Of a stretch of 64,000 nucleotides of DNA, positions 1 to 12,649 are shown piece by piece. The notes under the pieces are model-generated. The model saw only the letters and a list, made by a program, of their open reading frames with translations, was not told the DNA's origin and did no database searches. The first letter of the stretch is position 1. Each line of letters opens with the position of its first letter. The DNA comes from Mesodorylaimus sp. YZB2_4. Taxonomy: Eukaryota; Nematoda; Enoplea; Dorylaimida; Dorylaimidae. The DNA is taken from assembly GCA_030248295.1 (NCBI GenBank), contig JASANH010001456.1:1-64000 (forward strand). Direction: 5' to 3'. Position numbers and translations under genes: made by a program.

Positions 1-2200
1 AAAAGAAATACAAGAATAATTTATAAGGTCTTCAACATAGAAATCAATGCAGTAGTACAAAATTATGAAACACTAGCTAGGTTTTTAAAAGTTCGCAAAA
101 AAACAAGAAACTTTGTAGGAAATGTCTACCAAGGGTTCAAACTCCTACAAGTATTTGCGTACAGCTGCTGCATTTTAGAGGCTCGTCTGCAAGAAGCGGG
201 AGAGCAGACCCTGGAGCAGACCCTCGAGCAGACCTTGCGCCAGGGTGCCGCTCATCGACAGAGTATCCCACGCCCAGGGTTGCCAGATGTGAAGGTTTCC
301 CGCCATTTTTGACGGGATTTTGGCCTAGCTGAGGTTTTTTGTGGAGGGGACTGGTCAGTTGAGGTTTTGGTGAAGGTTTTTGCCATTTTGTGGAGGTATG
401 AGGGTATTTTCTTTAACACGTTTTACACTAGGCAAAAAAAGCACCAAATCGATCCGCTGCCTGTTATCGGTCCAAATTTTTTTTTGCAAGTGCACGGCTT
501 TTTCCCCGAATTCAAATTTTTTTCTTTGTATACACAGCATTACTATAAAGGGGACGAATTAATATATCCGAACTCTAATGGTGAGATTACTAGTAAGAAT
601 CAGGTGACTCAATTTTTTTTAAACTGCACGCTTTAGTGCCTGAATGACCTTACGAATCTATTGCGTGGCTACAACAAGCCACTCTTTCTGTATGACAAAA
701 AAAGCAGAGGGGAAAAAACGGATCCTATAAGAGGATCCAGCGCATAAGACGAGCATGGCCCAAAAAAGATGCTAAAAAATTCGGACCCTTCCAATTGTCT
801 CCTCCAGATGCATTGATAATGCATACAGCACAGGCATATTGTAGCAGCTGCACACCAAGGAGCATCACTGGTGAAATTATCATTTGAGGTTTGTTTTTCC
901 TTTTTCAAGTATTAGCCCAAGTTTTTTCGCGAAGAAATCTGAGTTTTCACTTCTGGCGGTATCTCACGAATGATGGGACCTAGGAGAACTTTAAAAAGAA
1001 AATTCGATAGCTCATCATCTTGGGATCATTGTGATATTTCTTGGATCATTTCAGGACCAAGGGTCGGGGAGACATGGGCCATATCGCCGAAGCAGCAAGT
1101 TTTTATGTGTATTTTCATATGGATGGGGGCTGAAAATATATTCTTGACATTTGCTTTACCATACACTTAGGGTTACCACTCACTTCTGTTAATCTTCATC
1201 TAAAAAAACGCGTCATGGACTCGTGTGTGACGCAGTATGTAGATTCTGTGTTGTTCTCAAGGTGCTCAGCCCCATAATTTTATTGCGCCAAAGGGGAAAA
1301 TGTTTTATTCTGAGATAGACACTACTGATGTTATGGTTGAAGAAGCTCGAGGTACTACTAATCTTGCTTATGAGCCATTAGATTTTATCGAAGAAATGTT
1401 GCAGCTAGCAAGGCGCCGTTCAGTGAAAGCTTGATGCTCCCTTTGTCTGGCCTCGTTGTGATTCCAGCTCGTTGATACCGCAAGCGTTTTTTTTGTAAGG
1501 GAATTATTCACGGCTTTTGGATAAGTGATAAAGGTTTTGTAAAGGTTTTTAGGGTCACCTGCGACGGGATTCATCCCTAGGCCTTGGTCCTTTTAATGGA
1601 CCTTTTTAGTGAGGTCTTGCCATATTGGCAAGTTTCCAGTAAAACTTTTTCCAATTTCAAAAATCAAAAATGCCCACACCCGCAACACCAATAATTCGAT
1701 TCCCGCTTGAAATTGTCCTTCAACCATCTCGGTTTTTGAGGAAAAGCTGAAAATTTCAGCATATACTGACCTATAAGTAAAATCACCGATAAACATTTCC
1801 TACATTCTGCAGAATTTCCGGCAGACACATTTCTCTGAAAACTTTTTGTAAATCACCTGAATATTCCAAAATTGCAAAATAACTAACTAACCAAATGATA
1901 ACTGATTACACAAATCTTAGTTAGCGCAAAGACAAGAGATGGCATCAATCCGTCGACCTTCACACCGCCCTTCCTTATGTCTGAACGGCTACTAGAATGA
2001 ACCAGTCTCCTCGTCTAAAATACGTCGGCATATATTCACGCGTGTTATATCCAAATTTTGCACCCGACTCGGTACAATTTCCCTGCTCTGTGTGTTCCGC
2101 AGGGCTCCAACGCAAAACAAACGTGTGACGAAGTTTGAATTGGCGCTAATTTGTGCGAGTGTTCAGTGTCCTGTGTCTTATGTTTAGCGGGCTTGAAGTG
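1..2200. other. Non-coding stretch with a short GAGCAGACC repeat
   Basis: I see no supportable gene here. Reading frames are short and of low complexity. Around 201-240 the motif GAGCAGACC occurs three times at intervals of about 15 nt. A related GGAGCAGACC motif recurs near 20,441, which suggests a dispersed repeat. Several T-rich tracts are present. Confidence 0.5.
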
Positions 2201-2539
2201 GTCATGATCGTGAATAGGGATTAACAGGTGTTTGCGATGGAAGAGAGGGTTACTTGTGCAAACGCCCGAATCAAGAAAGCTGCGCAGGAACACCTGCGAC
2301 CGAACAACCTACCAGATCCCGCCTCGATCAATCGGCTACTCCGCAAGATACCTCGCCGAAATCGCTGTGGACTGCCAGCGACCCCAGACAGTTGTCGGTA
2401 GGAGGGATTCAGATTAAACAACTGAACACCGCGCGCTCAGAAATCGATCAACCCAGACATTGGATTGCTGTCAACAAACATAAGACGTGTAATGCCACCT
2501 TTCGAATCGTACACAACACCAAGGGGCCACGGAAGGAAA

Positions 2540-2870
2540 CTCCATGAAGTGAAGAAGCCATTAATGGGATACCCGACGCTAAGGCACTATGGAATAGTGG
2601 ATCAGCGTTCACAGCTATCTCTCTCCGTGACTACTCTAAGCTGGTGAAATTGGGTGTGGCTAACCCACTACACAAGACAGAAACCATGCCAATGGCAGCA
2701 GACGGCAATCGCTTGACGGTCGAGGGCATAACTGTTCTCGACCTCGACTTTGGCTCCTACGAGACGGAAATTGGTGCCTTAGTAGTCTGAGAAGTACCGT
2801 GCACACTGATCATCGGAACTAATCCATGGGGGTGCGGCAGCGTCCCCCCATGTACAGTAGTACATGTGAC
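2540..2870 (+). pseudogene. Degenerate retropepsin (retroelement aspartic protease) fragment
   Basis: The + strand translation after about 2,560 reads like a retroelement aspartic protease. A WNSGSAFTAIS motif stands where D-[ST]-G-A...IS is expected. About 45 residues later there is an ADGNRLTVEG segment, then a hydrophobic flap-like stretch and LIIGTNPWG, which matches the I-[LI]-G-x-[DN] end of the fold. The catalytic Asp is replaced by Asn, and a TGA interrupts the frame just before the LIIG motif, so it cannot be an active protease. The flanking sequence (from 2,230) has short frames of uncertain relation. It is unlike the protease of the LTR element at 55 kb, so it comes from another family. 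Family call by motif only. Confidence 0.5.
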
Positions 2871-3185
2871 ACACCAACAACGATATCTCAACAGCCTGAT
2901 ATCGTGAAGCGATGAAATTTCGTTTCTTGGTGTAACTTTACACAAGATAAAGTTCTACCCAGGAAAATTGCAAGATCTTTTTCTGTTCGGGCTCCACTCA
3001 TACAAGGGGTCCGAGGGCGAAAAACCCGACCAGGTTTCTTGTTTTCGCTATAACTCGCGAACCATGCAGCCAAAACCGATGAAATTTGGTGTGGACATAG
3101 GGGACTAGTTGGGAAAGGCGCGTATCAAAAACCTTTTTGAAATCTGAACTGGTTATCTCTTCATGGGCAGAAACGTGCCCGCGTC

Positions 3186-3230
3186 ATACATGTATGTATG
3201 TATGTATGTATGTACAGGTATGTATGTATG
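3186..3230. repeat. (TATG)n microsatellite
   Basis: Tandem TATG/TGTA units run from about 3,186 to 3,230, interrupted once by an ACAGG insertion. Confidence 0.9.
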
Positions 3231-3673
3231 GACCCGATAGATCACAACGCCGATCGGGAGCTGTATGAAAGTGGAAGATCCAGCTATATGCTCAAACGAC
3301 AGAGTAACATCACTGCTGATGCCTTTTGGCATTTATTTTGACCAGGTATTGCCCCCAGATTGCTGTAGGGTCCTCAAAAGGGGGTCAACTCAGGCAAAAT
3401 TATCCCTTTTTGCACTTTCGGACCTCATAAAAACCATCTGGTGGGGCGCGGGGGAACTTTTCATGGCTCAATCGAGTCAGAAAGGTGCGGGGAGCTATTG
3501 CTGACCAAAAAATGTAATTGTTACAAAAGTTAGAAGTTTTGGTTTTTGTTTGGGGTCCTTTTTAACAAAAAAGCTTAAAAAATTTTGAAACGCAGAAAAA
3601 TTCTGCAGGATATGACTTGGTGGCTCATCGAGGATACGGGGTCATGGGACTCATAAAATTTCTGTTAAATCAA

Positions 3674-3701
3674 CATATATATACAGTATATATATATATA
3701 T
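3674..3701. repeat. (TA)n microsatellite
   Basis: Alternating TA/AT tract, interrupted by ACAG in the middle. Confidence 0.85.
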
Positions 3702-3842
3702 CCGAAATGGTTAGTTTTTAAAATGGCGGGAAATTTAAATTGTGGGATTTAAGACTACTTCCACATTGTAAAAGCCGCCTCTGCACAAAAAATGGCGATG
3801 ACTGTTATACTTGAAAAATAAAACGATGGTAAAAAACTTTTA

Positions 3843-4055
3843 TAAAAAAAAAAAAAAAGAAAAAAAAAAAAAAAAAAAACGAGGCGCGGAATTCAAATTA
3901 AAGAACCGACTTAAAAAAACTGTTTAAAAAGAAAAGGGGTAAAAAAAGAGGGGGCCGAAAAAAAAGGGGGGGGGAAGGGGGGCCGGGTCGCCCCACGCCT
4001 CTCTCTTCTCTCTCACTCTTGCGCGTGAGCGGCAAAACCCCCCCCCCACAACACC
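3843..4055. repeat. Homopolymer-rich low-complexity block
   Basis: Runs of A (about 3,845-3,879), A/G-rich sequence, a run of G around 3,966, a CT-rich stretch and a run of about 10 C at 4,039 occur within 210 nt. Composition changes abruptly at both sides. It may be a real low-complexity repeat or an assembly join. Confidence 0.6.
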
Positions 4056-5300
4056 ACAAAAAATATGCATTATATACAAGGGAGAATGAGTCTGAAATCC
4101 TGTACATGGAAATCATCTAAGAGACGTAAAAGCATGAGACTCACAAGACTACGTGGTAGCATCGAACAACATTTTAATGGGGGAATAAAAATCAAGCCAA
4201 AAAATCATTTTTGACCGCCACAAAAGTTGTCATGTCCTAAAAAAGAGCGATATATTTTGAAAAAGCGTTCTCCCTTCGAATTGTTATTAGAGAACGTGCT
4301 TGACGACGCGCTTGCGATTCAAAAGCAGTGTCAGCAAATGATAGCGTGGACACATCGACAGGTCCACGCAAATACGCGAGAAATAGATCATTTCGTCATG
4401 ACTACTAGAAACAAAGAGATTTTGTTAGGGATACAAAAACCCAAAAACCGAACGACAACAAACAGAAAGGTTGGAAGCAACTCGTTGTAAACTGAGGGGT
4501 GGATAACGGTTTTTGCTGCCACTAAAGGCCTTTCTTACGCTAATTTACGTGACCATTATTGGGAAGCTGGAAGCGAGTGTGCAAGCCTAATGTGAGGTTG
4601 AAGTTGAAGAAGTTGCTTTCTTTAAAATCATCGAGTGAACTGATTTTAACCAATTGATCTAACATGTGCCAGCCAGCATTCTGCTGTATGTGGGGGCTGT
4701 TTTTATTGATGCAATTGTGTATTCGTATACTCGATTATACTTACTTCATATGTTTTGCACTACGCCAACGCCATTTCGATTATCAGGTGACTTTGCCAAC
4801 ATCACCTCATTTTTCCTTGCTCCTGCCACCATGAAAGAGGAGTGCAGGGGGCTTTCGTCGATGACTACGATAAAATTCGATCAGTTAGCTGTGTTAGAGC
4901 ATTATAATCTAAATTCACGCGCGCACGCTTTTCAAAGCTGTTAGCAATGCGCAGCAAGCTCCTAGCACCGTGTTTATTCAAACTGCCACGAGGGAAACAG
5001 TCCCTTCACGACGATGTCATTGCTACAGGATTCCCGTAGCAACCAGCACCCTTACTTCGGTGTTTTCATATTAAAGACACTGACCAGGAAGCCAGACCGC
5101 AGTGATGTTTCCGACTTTTGTACCTACAATTGTTCCTAAAACCGTGAGCCACCGACAAGAACTGTTCACGAAAACCCTAAAAGGAAAGGAGCCCACCCGA
5201 ACGACAATTGTTGGACGTACTCAGCGAAAAAATAGGGATATACAACTAGCTCAAGAATCAACATCTTCAAGGTGGCAAGCAGTGGAAGCAACTGCAATGA

Positions 5301-5960
5301 CTGAACTCGCCAGGAGATCATCTGAGCACCAGCGGGCCAGATACGAGTGCAGGCGAAGATCAGGGGGAGAGCCCCGGGTTGGACGAAATTGGTGAATTGG
5401 GATCAAAAATCACCATCGCCGGCATCGAAGACGCGCATAAGGCGGAAAGTCAAGGGGAACGATATCTGTTCATAACAGCCATCATTTCTAGCCTAGTCGC
5501 CATGACGTATTTATCATACTGTGTCGGACAGCGATATGCGGAAGAAGGAACAAGCATTATTAATGAAGCTCAGGTGGCTGGCGCAACCGCACCATTCCCA
5601 AATATCAGCATCTGTCTGCCCCAAATAAGATACCATAGCCTTGATGATTACTGGTACCTACTTTCCCGATAATATCCTCCGGCGAATGTCAGAGTCGGGC
5701 TAACTGAAGACAATGTAACAGATTTTCTAGGCAGCACATCAATCAATGGACTAGCTTCTAGCGACAATGCACTGCTAACAACAGTGGCTTTAAAGGTAGC
5801 GGAGGCATCAGCGCAGAACCTCACAAACCCAGTTCAGCTATTCCTAGATATAATTTTCAGACTTTTTCCAGGAGCCCTTTCTGATTGTGCTTTTGCTGGT
5901 CAGGAATTTCACTGTTGCACTATATTCAGTGAACAGTCAGTAGAATTTCTCATATTTTAA
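5301..5960 (+). pseudogene. DEG/ENaC-type sodium channel N-terminal exon with an in-frame stop
   Basis: One frame runs from 5,301 to 5,960, interrupted only by TAA at 5,670-5,672. It begins with an acidic Ser/Gly-rich stretch, then a roughly 20-residue hydrophobic helix (ITAIISSLVAMTYLSYCVG). APFPNISICLPQ follows, matching the FP.[IV][TS][IV]C signature just after the first membrane helix of degenerin/epithelial sodium channels. After the stop the same frame continues with a plausible ectodomain and C.F.G..FHCC..F, matching the conserved C.[WF].G..C..F box. The family forms trimeric sodium channels in the plasma membrane. The stop lies inside conserved coding sequence, so this copy is probably dead, unless it is a sequencing error or readthrough. 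The initiator and the upstream exon are not resolved; an upstream TGA at 5,298 limits the exon. Confidence 0.7.
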
Positions 5961-6361
5961 GTCCTGCTCACAATGAAGTGGGCGAGTGCGATGAAGCTTA
6001 GTTCTTGAGCCTGTAGACATATGGTTGTATGTCTCTCCAAAGAAGACAAGCCCCCATCCCCGTGAAACGGGCCGTATGTTAAACATTCAGCAATAGAACG
6101 TAGACTTATGACTTATTTACTTTCAATGGAACAGTTCCACTGCACTCGATCGTTGAAAGGCATGAAAAAGAGCAGTTGCCAATTGGAAAAATCAAAGAAT
6201 CGATTAAAACAAAGCGAAGGTGAAAAAGCAGTCAAAAAACATTACAAAATCATGTTTTTTATTGACGATAAAATATCTTAAACCCGTTTCTCTCTGCTCA
6301 TATATCTGTCGGGTTTGTTGAGTTTTCTTTAAGAAGACTGCATTTTCTGACGCAAACAATA

Positions 6362-6476
6362 TAGGGGTCATCCATAAAGGTCGACCGCAGCCTAGGGGGG
6401 GAGGGGGTTGGCAAAAAGTGGTCAGCTGCGGTCGGGGGAGAGGGAGTTGTAGCAGGCAATGGTCGACCGCAGCAAA
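6362..6476. repeat. Left copy of a G/C-tract inverted repeat (MITE-like)
   Basis: It starts GGGGTCATCCATAAAGGTCG and holds G-rich blocks flanked by GTCGACCGCAG-type segments, so it is itself quasi-palindromic. The outer edge is inverted relative to the copy at 7,630-7,755. The GGGG[TC]CATCCAT edge followed by G/C tracts resembles ends of small DNA transposons known from many invertebrates (my recollection). Confidence 0.55.
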
Positions 6477-6479
6477 TTT

Positions 6480-7629
6480 TTAGACTTTTGATGACAAAAA
6501 ACACTTTTTATCTTCACCAGTAGTGCGCGTTCAAACCTTCAAAACTTTTTGTCTTCTCTTCTCCTCGGTCGCTCATTCTCGATAATGCAATTTCGGCTTC
6601 ATCAGGACTCTTATTCTCAACTGGAATGATATCTTATCCGGAAGAGAAAAGCTGGGAGGCGATGGCTAAGCTGATTAAGGGCGTTGATCCGCCTTTCTGG
6701 CCCGCAACCCTGACTGGGAGGCCGAGGTTTTATTCCGACCGAGGACGGCAGTTTAGTAGCTTGTCGTTGGCTTTGCACACCTGGCTCCGGGCGACACCAC
6801 GTTACTGTCAAACGGCGGACGCCCACCCAAGGAGCAGAGAATTGGGAAACTGTCTTCAAACACCAGTCGAGATTATCCCTAAGCTAACGATTAGCCCGAG
6901 CCCCTTCTCACCCAGTATGCCCTCGTGTTGAGGTGCTTCCAGTGAAGACACAGGGAGCCTTCCATGAGAGCTAGTCACCTCTAGGGATAGGTCGGGATCA
7001 CCTTTTTCCAGGATCGAGATCAGGGCAAGCCCGATCGGGATAGGGATTTTTTGTTTGAGGTCGAACAGTTTGCACGCACGAAGGAGATGAGTCCATTTTC
7101 CAGACCAAAGCACACTTAAGTCATCCAGGTTTTTATCAGTTCGAGTTTCAGTCATTATAACTAAGCTGAAATTGATGGGTACCGTATTTCCTCGAAATTC
7201 TCCCCGCGAGAGAAAGTTTTTCAAAGAAAAATTTTTTTCGAAAGCGAAACTGCTTCATGGCTGATATGATGGATCAGAGTGTACCTGCCATGCTTATGCA
7301 TATCATAATTATTAGCAGAATCCCGATGCCTCAATGTCAGGATCAGGATTGGGATCCCAACCTATCCCTCACAGCCGCGCTTATCATATCATGACTGCTT
7401 GCAAGCTAACATGATTGGAAGTCTCGTAGAGAACTAAGCCGGCGCGGCCTAACCCGCAAGACTTTTTAAAAAATATGGGGAAAAGTTGTGGGAAAAGTTT
7501 GTGGAGGCTTTTACAAAATAGAAATCCGCTTCATAAATCAAAAACGATTTGTCTTAGAAGGAGATAAGATCTTGTCGAGCTCAAGAAAGCATAAAACGAA
7601 ACATTTCACAAAACTGCGTTTGGAGGGGG
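6480..7629. other. Unassigned stretch between the two inverted repeat copies
   Basis: Only short frames are present, none with a recognisable motif or flanking splice signals. If the copies at 6.4 and 7.7 kb are the ends of one element of about 1.4 kb, this would be its interior. Confidence 0.4.
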
Positions 7630-7755
7630 TATGGCTGAAGTAGTCGACCATTTTGGACGGGGGTTCGCGATAAGTGGTCGGCATGCGGTCAGGGGGGAGA
7701 GGGGGGGTCAAAAATCGGGTTTTCGTGCAGTCGACCTTCATGGATGGCCCCATAT
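7630..7755. repeat. Right copy of the G/C-tract inverted repeat
   Basis: On the minus strand it begins GGGGCCATCCATGAAGGTCG, matching the outer edge of the 6,362 copy with three mismatches in 20. The inner part keeps a poly-G/poly-C alternation but is less conserved. Confidence 0.55.
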
Positions 7756-8699
7756 CAAGCACGAATTTAGAATTATTGACGAGCATAATGGCACAATTAT
7801 AACAAGCAGAATTGTAAGTGCGTGTGAAACGTGATCAAACCAATATCGGAGTGGATTTTCGAATTTACCCATTGGTTTCGGATGTAACACTTGGAAATGG
7901 GGGAAACGTTTTATTATAGTTAAACGATAAAGTATGTCATGTTTGTGAAGACGAGTTTTTTAGTATTATTTGTATGAAATTGTGGCAAGTATATAAATGC
8001 GTAATGCACTAAAGGCGTTATCTATGCCTTTGTTTTGTAGTTGGTAGAAGTTTTTATGTTATTCGGGAACTGGCACCGAGAGGAGAGTTAATTAGTCATT
8101 AGATGGTGGTTCCGTAGGTCCAGTTTTTTGTGGAGCAGTAATGCTTAGTCGCGAGTGAATGTTGTGCCAAGTAAATTACGCATGGCTATTTTAGATTTTG
8201 GCAGGTTATCGAAGTTAGGCTTTTGGGCAGGTTAGCTGGCCGTATTTAAAGGACATGCGTCGGGGAATTTCTGGCACCAGAAATTACCTCAGGTAGGGTC
8301 GTTTTCAGCCACTTATCACAAATGGCGTAAGATTCAAAAGGTGTAGAGAGAGGTGCGGGTTGGGGTTTACTGTAAGCGCTCGCCTGCATAATACCAAAAG
8401 TCAGAAAATCAGTCTCCCACGAGGTGTGATAGTGTTTCATAGTGTTGATGATGTTTCATATTTATAAGTGGTTTTTGTTGACTTGTTAAAAATTATCTGT
8501 TTTCGAAGTTTATGCACGAATAGGGGCTTCATGTCTACACGACGAGGAAACGACACATGACTGGTGATTTTTGAAACTTATGAAGGAGAAAAAAAGATAA
8601 AGTATACTCTCAGAATCTCGATTCGAGATCGAGGATCTGAATTGCTAGAATTACATGCTTGCTGAACGAAATGAGAATTACTTAGAAAGTCAAAAAGAA

Positions 8700-8785
8700 A
8701 TGTGGGCGGTAGGGTTCGAACTCTCGATACCTAACAGAGAGGGGACCTCAGCATCGAAATCCCCTGCACCACAAAGTTCATGATT
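8700..8785 (-). repeat. tRNA-derived (SINE-like) sequence
   Basis: The minus strand holds a B-box-like AGTTCGAACCC about 45 nt after an A-box-like TGGTGCAGGGGA. The flanks do not pair as an acceptor stem, so this is more likely a tRNA-derived repeat than a functional tRNA gene. Confidence 0.3.
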
Positions 8786-8989
8786 GTTGCGCCCTTCTCA
8801 GACGACAAACCGGCTTGTGCCTTTTGGGCCTCCCATCTAATCGGGAGGGGTTTTCTCAGAGAAGAAACGGTGGGTAGATCTTCGATGCAATCTTTCTTTT
8901 GGAGACAGCACAGATGAATTGGCCTGAATGACAGAATTGTCCAAACTCAGCTGCACTAAGTGTAGTACTTATGATGATGTAATACCACG

Positions 8990-9062
8990 TGTAACCAGCG
9001 CACCCAGGCGGCGGGAGATAGTCGAGACCGAAGTCTCTAAGCAAAAAACTCCGACTGGAGGA
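8990..9062 (-). repeat. Dispersed repeat, copy 1 (second copy at 29.49-29.56 kb)
   Basis: About 70 nt, nearly identical in inverse orientation to 29,489-29,562. It includes CTTCGGTCTCGACTATCTCC and GCCGCCTGGGTGCGCTGG on the minus strand. No coding role is supported. Confidence 0.75.
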
Positions 9063-10458
9063 GGCAACTCCCCCAACCATACCCCCCCAAAAAAAACCAA
9101 CCAAAGAGTTATGCCCCACCAGGGGAGCCTACCAACCCCCCCCACCCCCAGGCCCACGCGCCAAACAGTGGGAATGGGCAGAGAGTGACCAAGAGACCAT
9201 AACCTAACTCTGAGTGGACAATGGTCAGGTCAACTTTTTGTTGCCTCAGACAGTTTTCTGTTCTCTACCGAAGTGTTCTTAGCAGGCTTCACGCCTTTCC
9301 ACCAAGCCTCGATGCATGCTCGACCCTAACGATGGGGAATTCGAGCGGGGGTTTTCTCATAACATAATCGGTGTTCATTTTGGTCCATGAAAAGCCATTG
9401 CCTCTCTGTTCTGTTCTTTCTGCTCTGGAATTTATTTGTTTCCTGTCGTAGAGGGCGAGCGCTGGCTTTCCGATTGAAGGATGCGCCAGCAGCAAGCTCA
9501 AGATTTACATGATGTCCCCAGTATGCGGCGCAAAGGCACAGGGGCCTCGTCTCAATGTTGCTGCAAAAGGCATATTTTTTTGAAACTGGCATGTACACAT
9601 GTGATATCTTGCGTCTGGCATTCGATGCGGCGAAAACAGACTGCAGAATAAGGCTTTGGCTGTCGGATCCACGGCCAAGTCGAAATTGGATTCTTTCTCG
9701 CGCGCGACGCGAATGCTCGCTCTTTTTACATTTTTTTCTGCGACTTTCTGCTTGGTTTTTTTGTTGCAATTTATCTGTTTCCAACTTCGCAGCGATAGAG
9801 GTTTATTTGCGTGACATTTTTCAGCACTCACGAATGGATCATCAACATCAAATTCAGAAGGGCCGGCCAAAAGTTGGACGGCCGACAATTCTAGACAAGG
9901 CCCGAATTCACGTGCGAGTGTCAGAAGGAACAAAACGTCGTTTTGAGGCTTTTTTCAAGGATGGGGAGCCCAGCAGTGGCCAAGACCGTATTGGTGTTTT
10001 GCTCGATCTCGCTGAGCAACACAGAAAATGCCGAATTGACTCCCAACCCTCACCCAATCAAGGCTCGAGTCGGCCGAAACGTCGTCGAGATTTGTCTGTG
10101 GAGGATCGGGCACACAATAGGGCAGTCGAGCAGGAGGCTAACGCTTTGGATGGCAGTGATGTCACAGCTGAGAACAGTCTGCAAGATTATCAGTTGCGCA
10201 TCGAATTAGTTCGAGAAGACGACGGTGAACAGTTTCCAGACGGGGTGGAGGGAAGCGACGAAGAAAGTGGCAATGAGTCATGGGACGACGAAATGGCTCA
10301 TGGCGATTTTGACGGAATCGCTGATGACGAGATGGAGGTGATGGCAGTGGTATCTCCAAGCGGGGAAAAGGTTTTGCACGCCCCTCGCCTGCTGTCGTCG
10401 AGTAAGTGTGTTTCTGGAGTTATGCTTCAAAATGTCTTGCTTGTCAATAGCAGGCCAA

Positions 10459-10769
10459 GTCCGACATGGGGTCCCAAAACCCAACCGAACCCAAAACCAA
10501 ACCCAAAAATGGGTTTGGTTTTGGCTAGAGTTGGTTCGGCTTTTTAGACAGAGTGGTTTTGGGTTGTGGAAGTTGACCGTTTTTCGAACCCAACTCATTT
10601 TATGAGATCTTCGCCCTATTCGAAGACCATGGCCGCTCGAGTGCCCTGTGGCCCCTGTTGGTCTAATCTGCTGGCTCTTCAGAAATGGGTCTAAGTTGGG
10701 TTTTGGGTTGGGTTCGACTTCAATATTTTTTGGTTGGGTTTGGGTCGCACTGTGAACCCATTGTCGGAC
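10459..10769. mobile_element. Foldback MITE of CCCAAAA/GGGTTTT motifs inside intron 1
   Basis: It begins GTCCGACATGGG and ends CCCATTGTCGGAC, imperfect terminal inverted repeats. Next to each end are clusters of CCCAAAACCCAACC-type motifs on one side and GGGTTTTGGGTTGGG on the other. The 311-nt piece lies entirely within the first intron of the transposase-like gene and has no coding capacity. Confidence 0.65.
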
Positions 10770-12649
10770 CTGGATAGCAGGGGAAGAAGGTCTTCTGGGC
10801 ACACATTGGCGCTTTGTACGCTTGTGCCCCTTCTGCGTTCACCTTGTTGTTGACTAATCGTAAGACAAGCTGCAGTGCGTGCTGACTGCTGGTGTTCTAA
10901 CTAGCTATGACTTTCTCCCTCTTTGACGGTGTTTTCGTTCTAGAGTACTTCACGAAGTTCAGCACTGATGCTCGGCGACGTAAATGCATCCCGGGTGGTC
11001 AAACTACTATCGCCAAAGCTGCCAATAGACGAAGACTGATTGTTGAGCGGCATTGCTTGAAACGTCTGATTGAAAATGTTCGATGCGCAGTTCGAGGATG
11101 CGGCGAAGTTATGGAACCACGAACGATCAAATTTCAGGTAAGATGTTGGTCTGTGCGCTGTATAAGTTGGACGAAAAACGCATACTTCGAAAGGCATTAC
11201 TTATATGCAAGATATTGGAAGACTCGAACTCGCTCTTGCGCTGCCAAAATCATCATCCTCAATTTCCATTCTCTTTTCTGTTCCAGAAAATCGCATACGC
11301 GTGCAGGGTGACAGCACTGTGTCGTGGCGCCAGACACCACTTCGCTTGGTCGACGTCGGGCACTGTGCAGCACTCGACAAAAGAGCGTTCCTGCACCTAC
11401 ACACTCAACACAATGGTCCCAGCTGCGATACTGATCTCTGGAAATAATTTTCACCGCATCAGAAAGATGGCTAAGGTGAGTTGGTTGTAAGATTGTGTGT
11501 TCAAAGCGCTCCCATGGTGCTATTGCACAGGTCATTTTCAGGCGCTCAACCTGCAGTTCGGTAGTGCTGTTCACCACTTCCGCGTGCAACGAGGCTGCGT
11601 GATTCAAGCAGTGGACGAGTGTACGGACGTGACTCTCGATGAAATGCATGGGCGATTACGGCAGCTGGACATGCGCGTTGTGTTAGCGGGCGATGGCCAA
11701 TTCGACAGCCCCGGGTCATGCGCTAAAACGTGCACATATTCGGTGGCGGTTGCTGGGTTGGAACGAGATACTATGAACTCTGACAGCGGCGAATGGGAGA
11801 CGCAGTACTTTCCCAGCGGGTGAGTCCTGCTTGCGCTTTTGCAAAACTACAGAACTACAGCGTAAACTTTTTACAGGTACATCATAGGCCAAGCCGTCCT
11901 AGATCGTCGTCATGTCGGAAATTCTTCGCCACCCATGGAGCACTCGGCTATGCACGCCGTCATGCGACAGCTGTTTGATGCCGGTGTTCCTGTCAACGAA
12001 TTGACAACAGATGAACACTCGCAAGTGATCGCCGATTTTAGTAAGTCCAGTGTGGGAGCAGTGAGTGGGTCAGTTTGTAATCTGATCATGAGAGCGCTAG
12101 CTTGGTTTAGAGCGGGTGGAGGCTGCATTGCACGAAATGGCCACCAACCAAGTGCGCGGCCGGAACAAAACAACAAAATTGGATGCATTCCGAAATGCAG
12201 TCGACAGTTCCTTCGCCCCGGTCGCATTGGAGGAAACAGAGGAGCTGCACGGCTTCTATGCTGGAATTCATCACAACATTGACGTCTGGCACAAAGCAAA
12301 GAATGTGCGAAAAAAAATCACCCACGTATGTGTACATTACAGTGCTAGCAGTCAGAAAAATGGTGCCTGCTTTTTTAGCTTGCCACCAAGGCCCCTGCAA
12401 ACGAACGCGCCGTGTATCGGAAATACGCTTATGATGTGCAGAATCACTTGTGGAACTGCAGCGAAAATGCGAAAGGCGATCCAGAGACGTTCAGGGTAAG
12501 TGAGACTCCAAGCATATATATGGGCAGGTAAGTGGCATCACATTCATGCCAAAGCCACGAATGTGCGATTACAATGAGCAGGGGGCCTACTGTAACTATA
12601 GTCGGTCGTTCCCCTGTGACAGCCGCGCGTGCTCCAAAGTCGCGAAGTT

